From contig NZ_CP132985.1 in the NCBI RefSeq assembly GCF_003286595.3, forward strand, positions 930,001 through 994,000: 64,000 nt of DNA, written 5' to 3'. Numbering within the stretch: the stretch's first letter is position 1; each line of letters starts with the position of its first letter. The DNA comes from Aerococcus mictus (GTDB taxonomy: Bacteria > Bacillota > Bacilli > Lactobacillales > Aerococcaceae). The notes below the pieces were generated by a model, which worked only from the letters and a program-made list of their open reading frames with translations, did not search any database and was not told the DNA's origin. Of the stretch, positions 36,554 to 45,982 are shown one piece after another. The position numbers and the translations under genes are program-made.

Positions 36554-37521
36554 TCACTTCCTTAGAGAATAATTACTTGAGTTTGCTTGTTTGGGCAGAC
36601 GATGTTGACTTATCCAAGTCAGAATATCACGGTAAACGACTTCTTCATTGTCATAAAGAAAAAGCTCATGACCGCGTTTTTCATAAATTTGAAAAATGAC
36701 ATCTTGAAAATGAGCTTGCTTCAATTCCTGGTAGGCGCCAGAAAGTTTTTTTTTGGACCTAGCAAAAAATCATTGGCCCCATTCATAAAATACAGGGGGA
36801 GATGGGGGTCAATCGTCTTAGCCCAACCCTTTTTGGTAGCGGAGTCGACTAACCTAATTAAATGCCAAAAGCCATCATTAGTAAAAGGAAAACCATCCAG
36901 GGGATAGTCTACTTTTTCTGGTTGAGGGTACCAGTATTTCAAGATCCGTAAATCGCGCTCACTAGGCCGACGTTTAAACTGGGTAAAAAGTCCACCAAAT
37001 AAGAATCGGTGCAAAAAGAAATTGGTCGCTTGGGGACGACTAAGCTTGGTCAACAGGGGACTCAATAATTTTCCCAATTCAATTACACAAGAATGATCGG
37101 CGCTACCGGAGAGAATGGCTCCGGAGACCATGTGACTGTATTTTTGTAGGAAAAGCCGACTGATAAAAGACCCCATGGAATGCCCAATCAGAAAATAAGG
37201 AACATTGGGATTAACCGCTTTGACATCGCAAATCACGCGGTAGAGGTCTTCTACCAGAATTAACTTCATATTATAGGGCCCAAAATAGCCTAGGGAATCA
37301 TGGGCTTTGGCATAGGGACCATGCCCAACTTGATCATGGGCAATGAATGTGATGCCTTGAGACTGAAACCATTCTCCCATGGGCTGATAGCGGAGGGCAC
37401 TTTCAGACATACCGTGTACATAGTGAATGATGGCCTCGGGATGGTCTGCTGTCCAGCTATAGTAATCTAAGGGGTGTTTATCGGGATGGGAAGACTTTAA
37501 ATTGTGATGTTCTTGATACAT
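36554..37521 (-). pseudogene. Alpha/beta hydrolase (lysophospholipase/monoacylglycerol lipase type), interrupted by a frameshift in a nine-A run
   Basis: The frame from 37521 stops at 36721 after 266 residues. It has the nucleophile Ser in GHSMG and the acid Asp in NGANDFLLG, but no catalytic His. After the A9 run (36746-36754), the -1 frame continues to a TGA at 36554-36556. It contains KRGHELFLYDNEEVVYRD, the expected His and C-terminus of the family. Re-reading or adding one base would give a 322-residue protein. The sequence at the shift contains the slippery heptamer A_AAA_AAC. It could be a real mutation, phase variation, programmed frameshifting or a sequencing error. The family cleaves acyl esters. 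Confidence 0.85.
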
Positions 37522-37686
37522 GGTTGAATCCTTTCTCTTGTAGCTACTATTATATAGGAAATTTTTTAGAAGGTAAAAGTTAGGCTAGTCAGACAATTGC
37601 CTTGCCTATTATTGGCGTTCGTGGTAAATTTAACTATTAATAAGCCAACTTGTAGTAATCCTCATTTTAAAAGGAGTTTGATAATT

Positions 37687-38847
37687 ATGAATTTTGTCTA
37701 TATTTCCCCATATTTTCCTCAAAATTTCCAAGAATTCGCTGTTAAACTTCATCAAAATGGTGCAACAGTATTGGGCATTGGGAGTGAAGCCTATGATATC
37801 CTACCAGCCTCCCTTAAAGAAGCCCTGACGGAATATTACCGAGTGGATAATTTAGAAGATACTCTAGCTGTGAAGAAGGCAGTGGCCTTTTTCTTCCATA
37901 AATATGGTCCAATCGACCAGATAGAATCCCAAGAAGAATATTGGTTAGAACTAGATGCTCAATTACGTGAGCAATTTAACATTGTTGGGATGAAACCAAA
38001 GGAAATGAAAAAAATAAAACACAAATCAGAAATGAAAAAATACTTTAAGAAGGCTAAGTGCCCAGTAGCTAAGGGACGTTTAGTTAGAACTAAAGTTAGC
38101 CTGAATCGGGCAGCTAAGGCCTTAGGTTATCCAGTTGTCTTAAAACCAGATGTTGGGGTAGGTGCTGGTAATACTTACCGAATTGATAACGATAATGACT
38201 TGGAAAAATTTGAAGCCCAATGGGACCACACGACGCCTTACTTTATGGAAGAGTTTATTGAAGGTGGGCAGTTATGTACTTTTGATGGATTATTGGACCA
38301 AGAAGGAAATATTGTTTGGTATGGAAGTCTAACCTATGAAGAACCGACCTTGGATTGGGTCAATGGTGACCGTGATGGAGTCTACTGGATTGAAAAAGAA
38401 GTCGATCCAAAACTCAAAGAAATTGGCGAAAATGTCGTTAAAGCCTTTGGAATTAAGGAGCGTTTCTTCCATATCGAATTCTTCCGGATGCCGGATAATT
38501 CTTATCTGGGAATTGAATATAATAACCGTGCTGTTGGTGGCTTCGGTCATGATGCCTATGACTACGCTCATAGTATCGACTTATACGATATGTATGCCAA
38601 GGTTGTTTTAGATAAAGAAATTCCTGCTAACCCCAATAATTCACGCTATTGTGTGGTGACATTTAGGCAGGCAGATAAAAATTACCAACATTCAGTTGCT
38701 GACATTAAGGAACGCTATGCTAATGATGTTAAAGCCGTTAAAGACCTGCCTAAGGTCTACCATGATTTGTTAGGTAGTCAGTTATTTGCTATCCTATGTG
38801 ACAATGACAACGAGCGTCAAGCAATTACGGATTACATCCGTGCCTAG
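37687..38847 (+). CDS. ATP-grasp domain protein (carboxylate ligase type)
   Basis: 386 residues from the ATG at 37687, chosen because AAAAGGAG lies nine bases upstream; the longer in-frame reading from 37597 has no site. The ATP-grasp fold is seen in the nucleotide-binding VVLKPDVGVGAGNTYRI, the FMEEFIEGGQLCTFDGL block and the metal-binding FFRMPDNSYLGIEYNNRAVGG segment. The N-terminal part resembles a preATP-grasp domain. Such enzymes join a carboxylate to an amine or thiol through an acyl phosphate; the substrates here are unknown. It is monocistronic. Confidence 0.82.
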   Translation: MNFVYISPYFPQNFQEFAVKLHQNGATVLGIGSEAYDILPASLKEALTEYYRVDNLEDTLAVKKAVAFFFHKYGPIDQIESQEEYWLELDAQLREQFNIVGMKPKEMKKIKHKSEMKKYFKKAKCPVAKGRLVRTKVSLNRAAKALGYPVVLKPDVGVGAGNTYRIDNDNDLEKFEAQWDHTTPYFMEEFIEGGQLCTFDGLLDQEGNIVWYGSLTYEEPTLDWVNGDRDGVYWIEKEVDPKLKEIGENVVKAFGIKERFFHIEFFRMPDNSYLGIEYNNRAVGGFGHDAYDYAHSIDLYDMYAKVVLDKEIPANPNNSRYCVVTFRQADKNYQHSVADIKERYANDVKAVKDLPKVYHDLLGSQLFAILCDNDNERQAITDYIRA

Positions 38848-38895
38848 CGTCAGCTTATTCTTCCTAACTAGAAAAGAGAATATAAGAGCAGAGCT

Positions 38896-38985
38896 AAAAA
38901 GAGCTGGTTTCGAATGTAATGACTCCAAAAGTTAGATGCTTAGTCCGACTTATTGGAGCCACCATAAATCACCAGCTCTTTTTTT
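38896..38985 (+). terminator. Long branched terminator hairpin after the ATP-grasp gene
   Basis: The outer stem AAAAAGAGCTGGT (38896-38908) pairs with ACCAGCTCTTTTT (38971-38983) and is followed by more T. An inner arm near 38931-38961 pairs GACTCCAA with TTGGAGCC. The unusually large enclosed region could fold into a small structured RNA. Confidence 0.7.
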
Positions 38986-39012
38986 GATGAATTTTCTTTA
39001 CTATTAAAAGTC

Positions 39013-39046
39013 AGAAAAAACCCCCAAAGTGACTTTGGGGGCTTTT
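39013..39046 (-). terminator. Terminator of the recU-pbp1a unit
   Basis: A nine-bp stem (39021-39029 with 39033-39041) is followed on the minus strand by TTTTTT. It can also act on the plus strand, where it carries TTTT. Confidence 0.88.
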
Positions 39047-39069
39047 ATCGTTATTAGAGTTTCTAGGCT

Positions 39070-41529
39070 TTAACTGGCATTAGGCAGTCCACTATCGCCT
39101 CCCGACCTGTAAATGGTCCGTCGACTATAACCTTCTCCTTGGCTATTTCCTGGACTCACACTAGGTTCTCTTTGAGAGCTTGGTGTTTCTCTAGGTGGAT
39201 TTTGTAAACCAGATTCATTGCCTCGATCTGTGTTAGGTGCATCCTCTTTTGGATAAGATGAGGTCGAATCTTCAATCTCAGATAATTCACTATCTGAGTG
39301 GCCTTCTTCCAGTCCGGAATGACTACTTTCTTCGATTTGACTTTCACTTTCTCTTGAAATGTAAGTTTCGACTTCTTCGCTACTTTCAGTGTAAGAATTG
39401 GAGTCAATATCGATGGTGGTTTGTCTGCCATAATTTTGCTTAAGTTCTTGATACAATTCATTATTGACTAAGTCTCGTACACTATGACCAGCGCCTGGAT
39501 TAGCTAAGCGGAGTGGTTTTGAGCCAAATATTAAATCAACTGTATGGACGGAGTCAGGTTGGGTCCAATCGCTACTTGGATTTCTACTTTCTAAGTGATC
39601 CATTACTTGCCGGTATAGGCGATCCGCAATTTGCTGTTGAGCTCTCGTTAAGTAACCATTTTCCTGGTAAGGCTCATCATGCCCAGTCCATACTGTTACT
39701 GTATGGTTTTTGGTGTAACCGCTGGCCCAGTGATCGGGGACAGCTCCGGCTGGAATATTCAATTGGCGAACTTGGTCATCCGTGTAATTGGTCGTCCCAG
39801 TTTTACCAGCCTCATGGATATTAGGATTATGAATCCAGAAAGATAAACCTGATTTAAAGGTATCTTTTAGGACAGAGGTTAGCATGTAGGCCGTGGAATC
39901 TTTCATCGCTTCATGGGATTCACCTTGAACATCAACTTCTTCTCCGTCTGTAGTAATGAAGTAATCAACGGCTTTAGCTTCATTATATTGACCATTATTC
40001 CCCATTGCAGCATAGGCAACGCTTAATTGTAAGGGAGTCATTTCTCCACCGATAGCATTGGATTCAACCAGACCTTTGCCATCATTCAAAGTAATTCCTA
40101 ATTTCTTTAGAAATTCGTCGGCACGTTCTGGACCAACATCTTGGAAGACTTTGATAGCAGGGATATTTCTTGAGTTCTTCAAGGCTGTTCTTAAGGTCAT
40201 GGTTCCTTGATATTGACGGTCCCAGTTATAAACTTTGGTGCCACTTGAGTATTGATAAGGTTCATCTTTTTCAGTTTGACCTGGTGAATAATTTAAATAT
40301 TCAAAGGCAGGTCCATAGGCAGATAAGGGTTTTATGGATGAACCGACACTACGATTTAACTGGGTAGCCCGATTTAGTCCCAATTGGTTTTCTAAATGGC
40401 GACCCCCGAATAGGGCAATGATATGACTATTGCTGGTGTCTAGAACGGATACCGCTGTTTGGATATTATCATTATCGAAAAGTAAACCATTGCTATCTTC
40501 AGCAGTTTGATGTAGGAAAGTTTGTGCTTGCATATCTAGATGAGTATAGACTTTTAAACCATCGGAGTAAAGGTCGTAGCCTGCCGCTTTAACGTCGGCA
40601 GCGACTTGCTGAATATAGGAGTCCAGCATCAATTTCTGTTGATTATTGGTATCAATCTGTTCATTAAGCGGGAGTAACCCGTGATCGATGGGCTGGTTAA
40701 TCGCTTCTTGGTACTCTTCTTGAGTGATGGTGTTATTATCTAACATGGTGTAGAGCACGGTATCACGACGCTCTTTGGCTTTATCAGGATTATGGTAAGG
40801 ATCGTATTCATTTGGTGCTTGCGGCATCCCGGCTAAAAGCGCAGTTTGATCTAGGCTCAGCTCGGTTAAAGGCTTGCCATAATAGATATTTGCGGCGGTA
40901 CCAATACCGTAGACACCATTAGCCATATAAACCTTATTAATGTAGTATTCAAAAATTTCCTGTTTAGAAAATTGTGATTCTAACTGTAAGGCCAACCATA
41001 ACTCTTGGACCTTTCTCTTATAGGTTCGATCCGATTCATTTGTAGAGAAAACAGATAGTTTCACTAATTGTTGGGTAAGGGTAGAACCGCCTTGGGCAAT
41101 CCCACCTGCTCTTAGGTTTGCAAATAAAGAGCCCATAATACGGATAGGGTCGACACCGCGGTGTTTGAGAAAGCGACGATCTTCTATTGAAGTCACTGCG
41201 TCAAAGGTTTCTTGAGAGATTTCATCGCCTTCGACAATAATCCGCTCATTTTGACTGGTTTCAAAGACTTCGTTTCCTTGGTTATCATATACGACAGAGG
41301 CTACTGAACCTTGTAAATCGCCTTCGCTAATTTCTGGTGCTTGGGCAATCCAGATCAGGGCAATAATAGCTAAAATAATAAAGACACTGCCTACAGCGCC
41401 AAGGCCAATCAGTAATATTTTCTGCCACAAGGGCTTATTGCTAAAATTATTATTTTTTCTTTGTCGTGTCTTTTCCTCTTTATTTAAGCTAGAGGTACGC
41501 CTTCTATTATGGGGATAATGAGTAGACAA
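39070..41529 (-). CDS. pbp1a: Class A penicillin-binding protein (PBP1a type)
   Basis: About 819 residues from a TTG at 41529; the GTG at 41538 touches the AAGGA site. A basic cytoplasmic tail and one membrane helix (about 38-65) come first. The glycosyltransferase domain has EDRRFLKHRGVDPIR and QGGSTLTQQLVK. The transpeptidase domain has SSIK (Ser nucleophile), SRN and KTGT. The last 105 residues are a Ser/Glu/Pro-rich low-complexity tail. The enzyme polymerises and cross-links peptidoglycan outside the membrane. It follows recU by 16 bases, as in most Firmicutes. Confidence 0.95.
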   Translation of the reverse strand: MSTHYPHNRRRTSSLNKEEKTRQRKNNNFSNKPLWQKILLIGLGAVGSVFIILAIIALIWIAQAPEISEGDLQGSVASVVYDNQGNEVFETSQNERIIVEGDEISQETFDAVTSIEDRRFLKHRGVDPIRIMGSLFANLRAGGIAQGGSTLTQQLVKLSVFSTNESDRTYKRKVQELWLALQLESQFSKQEIFEYYINKVYMANGVYGIGTAANIYYGKPLTELSLDQTALLAGMPQAPNEYDPYHNPDKAKERRDTVLYTMLDNNTITQEEYQEAINQPIDHGLLPLNEQIDTNNQQKLMLDSYIQQVAADVKAAGYDLYSDGLKVYTHLDMQAQTFLHQTAEDSNGLLFDNDNIQTAVSVLDTSNSHIIALFGGRHLENQLGLNRATQLNRSVGSSIKPLSAYGPAFEYLNYSPGQTEKDEPYQYSSGTKVYNWDRQYQGTMTLRTALKNSRNIPAIKVFQDVGPERADEFLKKLGITLNDGKGLVESNAIGGEMTPLQLSVAYAAMGNNGQYNEAKAVDYFITTDGEEVDVQGESHEAMKDSTAYMLTSVLKDTFKSGLSFWIHNPNIHEAGKTGTTNYTDDQVRQLNIPAGAVPDHWASGYTKNHTVTVWTGHDEPYQENGYLTRAQQQIADRLYRQVMDHLESRNPSSDWTQPDSVHTVDLIFGSKPLRLANPGAGHSVRDLVNNELYQELKQNYGRQTTIDIDSNSYTESSEEVETYISRESESQIEESSHSGLEEGHSDSELSEIEDSTSSYPKEDAPNTDRGNESGLQNPPRETPSSQREPSVSPGNSQGEGYSRRTIYRSGGDSGLPNAS

Positions 41530-41545
41530 AAGAGTCACTTCCTTT

Positions 41546-42154
41546 TTAATTGTTATTTTGTAAATACTTATCCAGAGCAGCTAAATAATCGAGGGGAGGT
41601 TGGTATCCGATTTTAATCAAATAACCATGGTTTTTGATGCGTTTGAGACTAATTGAAGCTTTTTGCCCCTCTTGAAAAGCTTGCCAGTCCTCTAATAAAG
41701 CACTAAGCGGGTATAGATAGCTTTGCGACAAGGTGGTGAAATGTAAGATAACAAAACTTATACCTCCTTGCTGACTACATTTTTCCATGTGTTTAATCTG
41801 ATGGTCATGGAAGTTATTGAGGGGAAAACGGGTTTTTGTTTTTGTTTGCTTGGCTTCAAAATCAATATACCTGCCTTGGTAGACTCCATTATAATCAGTG
41901 GTTGAGGCTTGTCGATAGTAGGCCTCCGTGATTTTAGCATGTTGACGATTGGGATAATCGACATGGACCACTTGTATAGGCGTTGGTTTTTTATGGATAA
42001 CTGCCAAGTCATGAGATAGATACCAGGCATTGGAATCATTTAACATGTCCTCCAGCAACATGCCTCTTTTAGCATAAATTGTCTTTGGCTGACGTCTTGA
42101 ATGCTTATTCAGCGAGGGAGCTTTATGGTACTTCTTCCCATTGGGATAATACAT
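41546..42154 (-). CDS. recU: Holliday junction resolvase RecU
   Basis: The 202-residue endonuclease resolves recombination junctions. The start MYYPNGKKY with RRQPKTIYAKRGM and the metal-site segment DYNGVYQGRYIDFEAKQTKTKTRFPL (in two parts) define RecU, including the catalytic D, E and K. A good GGAGG site precedes the ATG. The gene order recU-pbp1a is conserved in B. subtilis and many cocci and links DNA segregation to wall growth. Confidence 0.95.
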   Translation of the reverse strand: MYYPNGKKYHKAPSLNKHSRRQPKTIYAKRGMLLEDMLNDSNAWYLSHDLAVIHKKPTPIQVVHVDYPNRQHAKITEAYYRQASTTDYNGVYQGRYIDFEAKQTKTKTRFPLNNFHDHQIKHMEKCSQQGGISFVILHFTTLSQSYLYPLSALLEDWQAFQEGQKASISLKRIKNHGYLIKIGYQPPLDYLAALDKYLQNNN

Positions 42155-42342
42155 GACCTACCTCCTCTCAAACCATTAATTTATTATAGCAAAAATTGGC
42201 ATTATTAAGAGAAATACATCCTCTATTTAATATAATTATAATATAGGCAATCTTTTTATCAATGCACAGTATGGATATGCATCTAAAGATATTAAAGACT
42301 AGCCTATAAAATTGCAATGGATAAGAATTATTTTGCGATAAA

Positions 42343-42372
42343 TTGGACAAAGCCTTGGAATTAGTGTAATAT
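42343..42372 (+). promoter_or_regulatory. Probable promoter of tig
   Basis: A -35-like TTGGAC (42343-42348) and -10 TAATAT (42367-42372) are separated by 18 bp with TG just before the -10. The rest of the 290-base divergent recU/tig spacer is AT-rich and holds no supportable gene. Confidence 0.45.
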
Positions 42373-42446
42373 ATCTGAACGTGTAGATTAATCTTAAGGA
42401 TTAATTCTTGATTTAGAAATTTATTTATAGTTAGGGGAATGACCGC

Positions 42447-43727
42447 ATGTCAGTAAAATTTGAAGAAACAGCGACAAATGAAGGTGTTTTACACTTTACC
42501 GTTTCTAAAGAAGATGCTCAAAAAGCTTTAAAACAAGCATACAACCGGGTTAAAGGAAAAGTTAATATTCCTGGTTTCCGTAAAGGTAAAGTAAGTTACC
42601 CAGTTTTTGTTAAAATGATTGGTGAAGAAGCCTTATATGAAGATGCTTTAAACTATGCCTTGCCACAAGCTTACGCTAATGCCGTAAAAGAAGCTGATTT
42701 GGATGTTGTAGGCCAACCTAAATTTGATGTAGAAAAAATGCACAAGGGTGGTTCTTGGGAATTAAAAGCTGAAGTAGCCACCAAGCCTTCAGTTTCTTTA
42801 GGCGATTACAAGGACTTAACTGTTGACAAACAAGACCGTGAAGTAACTGATGAAGATGTGGATAACCGCTTAAAACAAGCCCAAGAAAACTTAGCAGAAC
42901 TTTCCATTAAGGAAGGAGAAGCTCAAGAAGGCGACACCGTTGTGATTGACTATGAAGGTTCTGTCGATGGGGAAAACTTTGCCGGGGGTAGCGCAGAAAA
43001 TCACTCCCTAGAATTAGGTTCAAATTCTTTTATTCCTGGCTTTGAAGACCAATTAGTGGGTTCAAAATCTGGAGATGAAGTAGAAGTAAAAGTCACTTTC
43101 CCAGAAGAATACCACGCTGAAGATCTAGCTGGTCAAGACGCTATTTTTAAAGTGAAAGTTCATGAAGTAAAAGAAAAATCAGTCCCAGAACTTGATGATG
43201 AATTTGCTAAGGATGTTGATGACGATGTTGAAAGCTTAGACGAATTGAAGGCTAAGTATCGTGAACAACTTCAAGAAGCTAAAGACCAACAAGCTGATGA
43301 ACAAGTGGAAGACCAAGCAATCCGTCAAGCTGTTGACAACGCTGAATTTTCTTCTGTTCCTCAAGCAATGATCGATGAAGAAGTTAACCGTCAACTAGAC
43401 CACTACTTGAATGAAATGCAACGTCAAGGGATTAGCCCTGAAATGTTCTATCAATTAACTGGTACTTCTGAAGAAGACTTACGTCAACAATTTGCTGAAG
43501 ACGCCGATACTCGGGTAAAAACCAATTTATTATTAGAACAAATCATTGCTGAAGAAAACATTGAAGTGAGTGAAGAGGATATTGCTAAGGAAATTGAAAA
43601 CCTAGCAGAAACCTATAATATGGAAGTTGAAGCCGTTAAGAACGTGGTTACTGAAGATATGCTCAAACATGACATTGAATTAAAACAAGCCATGAACTTA
43701 ATTACCTCAACAGCTAAAGAAAAATAA
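42447..43727 (+). CDS. tig: Trigger factor (ribosome-associated chaperone, prolyl isomerase)
   Basis: The 426-residue protein has an N-terminal ribosome-binding domain with the signature GFRKGK near 43-48. A central FKBP-type prolyl isomerase domain (about 160-245) has DTVVIDYEGSVDGENF and GFEDQLVG. A long acidic helical C-terminal chaperone domain follows. It folds nascent chains at the exit tunnel. The order tig-clpX is conserved in Firmicutes. It has its own hairpin terminator before clpX. Confidence 0.97.
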   Translation: MSVKFEETATNEGVLHFTVSKEDAQKALKQAYNRVKGKVNIPGFRKGKVSYPVFVKMIGEEALYEDALNYALPQAYANAVKEADLDVVGQPKFDVEKMHKGGSWELKAEVATKPSVSLGDYKDLTVDKQDREVTDEDVDNRLKQAQENLAELSIKEGEAQEGDTVVIDYEGSVDGENFAGGSAENHSLELGSNSFIPGFEDQLVGSKSGDEVEVKVTFPEEYHAEDLAGQDAIFKVKVHEVKEKSVPELDDEFAKDVDDDVESLDELKAKYREQLQEAKDQQADEQVEDQAIRQAVDNAEFSSVPQAMIDEEVNRQLDHYLNEMQRQGISPEMFYQLTGTSEEDLRQQFAEDADTRVKTNLLLEQIIAEENIEVSEEDIAKEIENLAETYNMEVEAVKNVVTEDMLKHDIELKQAMNLITSTAKEK

Positions 43728-43761
43728 TCTGAACAGCTATTTTAAAAAATAGGTCAGAAAT

Positions 43762-43802
43762 CGAGTGGGAGGTCGCATTGATTGACTTCACACTCGTTTT
43801 TT
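43762..43802 (+). terminator. Terminator of tig
   Basis: CGAGTG...CACTCG (43762-43767 with 43791-43796) extends inward with G-U pairs and is followed by six T residues. Confidence 0.8.
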
Positions 43803-43840
43803 GTCACAATACATTAGATAGAGAAGGAGGAATGCGTAGA

Positions 43841-45097
43841 ATGTTTAATGACGATAACGATAGCAATATCCATTGTTCCTTTTGTGGAAAGTCACAAGAC
43901 CAAGTGACCAAGTTAATTGCAGGACCGGATGTTTATATCTGTGATGAATGTGTGAAACTCTGTCAAGAAATTATTGAAGATGACTTAAACGTTCAATCAG
44001 ATAACCAAGAGTTTATCGTGAACCCTCCTAAGCCAACTGAAATCCGTCAAATTTTGGATGATTACGTGATTGGACAGACAGATGCCAAAAAGGCTTTATC
44101 TGTGGCCGTTTATAATCACTATAAACGTATTAACAGCAACCAAATTAAGAATCAAGACGAAGATAATGTAGAATTACAAAAAAGTAATATCTTATTAGTT
44201 GGTCCAACTGGTTCAGGGAAAACTTATTTAGCTCAAACTCTAGCCCGCATATTGAAAGTACCCTTTGCTATTGCGGATGCCACGAGTTTAACTGAAGCAG
44301 GTTATGTTGGAGAGGACGTTGAGAATATTCTCTTAAAACTGCTACAAGCAGCTGATTTTGATGTGGATAAAGCTCAACAAGGTATTATTTATATTGATGA
44401 AATTGATAAAATAGCAACCAAGGCGGAAAATGTTTCTATTACCCGCGATGTCAGTGGTGAAGGGGTTCAACAGGCCCTCCTGAAAATTCTAGAAGGAACG
44501 GTTGCTAATGTTCCTCCTCAAGGTGGACGTAAACATCCCCATCAAGAGTTCATCCAAATCGATACTACTAATATCCTATTTATTGTAGGTGGGGCTTTCG
44601 ATGGAATTGAAAATATCATTAAGGAACGTACTGGCCATAAAGTAATTGGCTTTCAAGCAACTAAGACGACAAAAGCTGAAAAGCATGACCTCATGACGCA
44701 GGTGATTCCTGAAGACTTACAAAAATATGGCTTAATTCCGGAATTTATCGGGCGTTTACCCATTATTGCTAGTTTAGATGAATTGAATGAGGAAGACTTG
44801 GAACGTATCCTGACAGAACCTAAGAATGCTTTGATTAAGCAATATAAGCAGTTATTAGCCATGGATAATGTTCAGTTAGAGTTTACTGATGACTCCTTAC
44901 GGGCCATTGCTCAAAAAGCTATTGACCGTAAAACTGGAGCGCGGGGATTAAGGTCCATTATTGAAGAATCGATGTTAGAAGTGATGTATGATATTCCTAG
45001 TCGTGAAGATGTTTCTAAGGTTATCATTACTGAAGAAGTCGTTAAAGATCATGCAAGTCCCGAACTCTATGACCAAGACGGTCAGTTAATTGCCTAA
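43841..45097 (+). CDS. clpX: ClpXP protease ATPase subunit ClpX
   Basis: 418 residues from the ATG at 43841, chosen because AGGAGG lies ten bases upstream; earlier in-frame starts overlap the tig terminator. The N-terminal zinc-binding domain is CSFCGK...CDECVKLC. The AAA+ domain has Walker A GPTGSGKT, Walker [11 protein letters not shown], and the arginine and sensor segments [11 protein letters not shown]. It unfolds tagged proteins for ClpP. The length is normal. Confidence 0.97.
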   Translation: MFNDDNDSNIHCSFCGKSQDQVTKLIAGPDVYICDECVKLCQEIIEDDLNVQSDNQEFIVNPPKPTEIRQILDDYVIGQTDAKKALSVAVYNHYKRINSNQIKNQDEDNVELQKSNILLVGPTGSGKTYLAQTLARILKVPFAIADATSLTEAGYVGEDVENILLKLLQAADFDVDKAQQGIIYIDEIDKIATKAENVSITRDVSGEGVQQALLKILEGTVANVPPQGGRKHPHQEFIQIDTTNILFIVGGAFDGIENIIKERTGHKVIGFQATKTTKAEKHDLMTQVIPEDLQKYGLIPEFIGRLPIIASLDELNEEDLERILTEPKNALIKQYKQLLAMDNVQLEFTDDSLRAIAQKAIDRKTGARGLRSIIEESMLEVMYDIPSREDVSKVIITEEVVKDHASPELYDQDGQLIA

Positions 45098-45108
45098 TGA
45101 ATTAATTG

Positions 45109-45144
45109 AAGAGGGGCTGTGACAAGAGTCACAGCCTCTTTCTC
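45109..45144 (+). terminator. Terminator of clpX
   Basis: GGCTGTGAC pairs with GTCACAGCC around a four-base loop. AAGAGG and CCTCTTT extend it, with two unpaired G. Confidence 0.8.
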
Positions 45145-45267
45145 AATGCAGTCCCTTATTTAAGCAAGTCATAAGACGCCTAAGCCTGTAGTAAGCTTAG
45201 GGAAAATCACTTTTAAATAATAGTCTCAAGCTCGCCTAAGTCTGTTTTATAACGTAAGGAGCACCTC

Positions 45268-45870
45268 ATGATACAAGCACAGAATATTGAATTTATGCTA
45301 AGCGCCGCCAGTCCTAAACAATACCCAGTTCCTGACCGCCCAGAGATTGCTTTAGCTGGCCGGTCCAATGTGGGGAAGAGCAGTTTCATTAATACCATGA
45401 CCAACCATAAAAAGATTGCTCGTATTTCCAGTAAGCCTGGGAAGACCCAGCAGTTAAATTATTATAATCTTGATAATAGTCTTTACTTAGTTGACGTTCC
45501 TGGCTATGGATACGCCAAAGTAAGTAAAACGGAGCGAAGTCGCTGGCAAAAACAACTGGCAGATTATTTTATCCAACGGGAAAATTTAGAAGCTGTCTTT
45601 CTTTTGGTAGATTTTAGACACCGACCGAGTAAAGATGATATCAATATGAAAGATTTTCTTGACCAGTGTCAGGTACCGTATTTTATTATTGCGACTAAGG
45701 CGGATAAGGTGAAGAAAAATCAATGGCACAACCACCTGCAAGCTATAAAAGAAGATTTAGACTTGGTGACTGAAGATCAAATTTTACCTTATTCTTCTGC
45801 CAACCGTGAGGGGCGTGATGAGGCATGGGAAGTCATCAATGCCTTATTGGCTGGAGACTATGACGAATAG
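45268..45870 (+). CDS. engB: Ribosome biogenesis GTPase EngB (YsxC/YihA)
   Basis: The 200-residue small GTPase is needed for 50S subunit maturation. G1 is GRSNVGKSS at 31-39, G3 is DVPGYGYAK and G4 is TKADK. The order clpX-engB is conserved in Firmicutes. A TAAGGAG site lies upstream. Confidence 0.96.
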   Translation: MIQAQNIEFMLSAASPKQYPVPDRPEIALAGRSNVGKSSFINTMTNHKKIARISSKPGKTQQLNYYNLDNSLYLVDVPGYGYAKVSKTERSRWQKQLADYFIQRENLEAVFLLVDFRHRPSKDDINMKDFLDQCQVPYFIIATKADKVKKNQWHNHLQAIKEDLDLVTEDQILPYSSANREGRDEAWEVINALLAGDYDE

Positions 45871-45982
45871 CTATTGTTTGAAAAGAAATATCTGACAATA
45901 TTTTCGCTCTTATCTTGCATTCAAAAATTATCTTCACTATAATTTACTCTGATATAGCCAGTGGAGAAAGTGGGAGGATACA

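Noticed and set aside
36500..36620. A cop-box (TACAnnTGTA) operator in front of the CopY-type gene
   Set aside because: I read both strands around the start and found no such palindrome.
36587..36907. 106-codon plus-strand reading frame
   Set aside because: It is antisense to the hydrolase, including its frameshifted C-terminus, and has no ribosome site.
39156..39461. 101-codon minus-strand frame inside the PBP1a tail
   Set aside because: Out-of-frame reading of the low-complexity tail; the main frame is continuous with the transpeptidase domain.
42168..42350. 60-codon minus-strand reading frame between recU and tig
   Set aside because: It begins with TTG without a ribosome site, is rich in Ile/Asn/Tyr as expected of random AT-rich DNA, and overlaps the tig promoter region.
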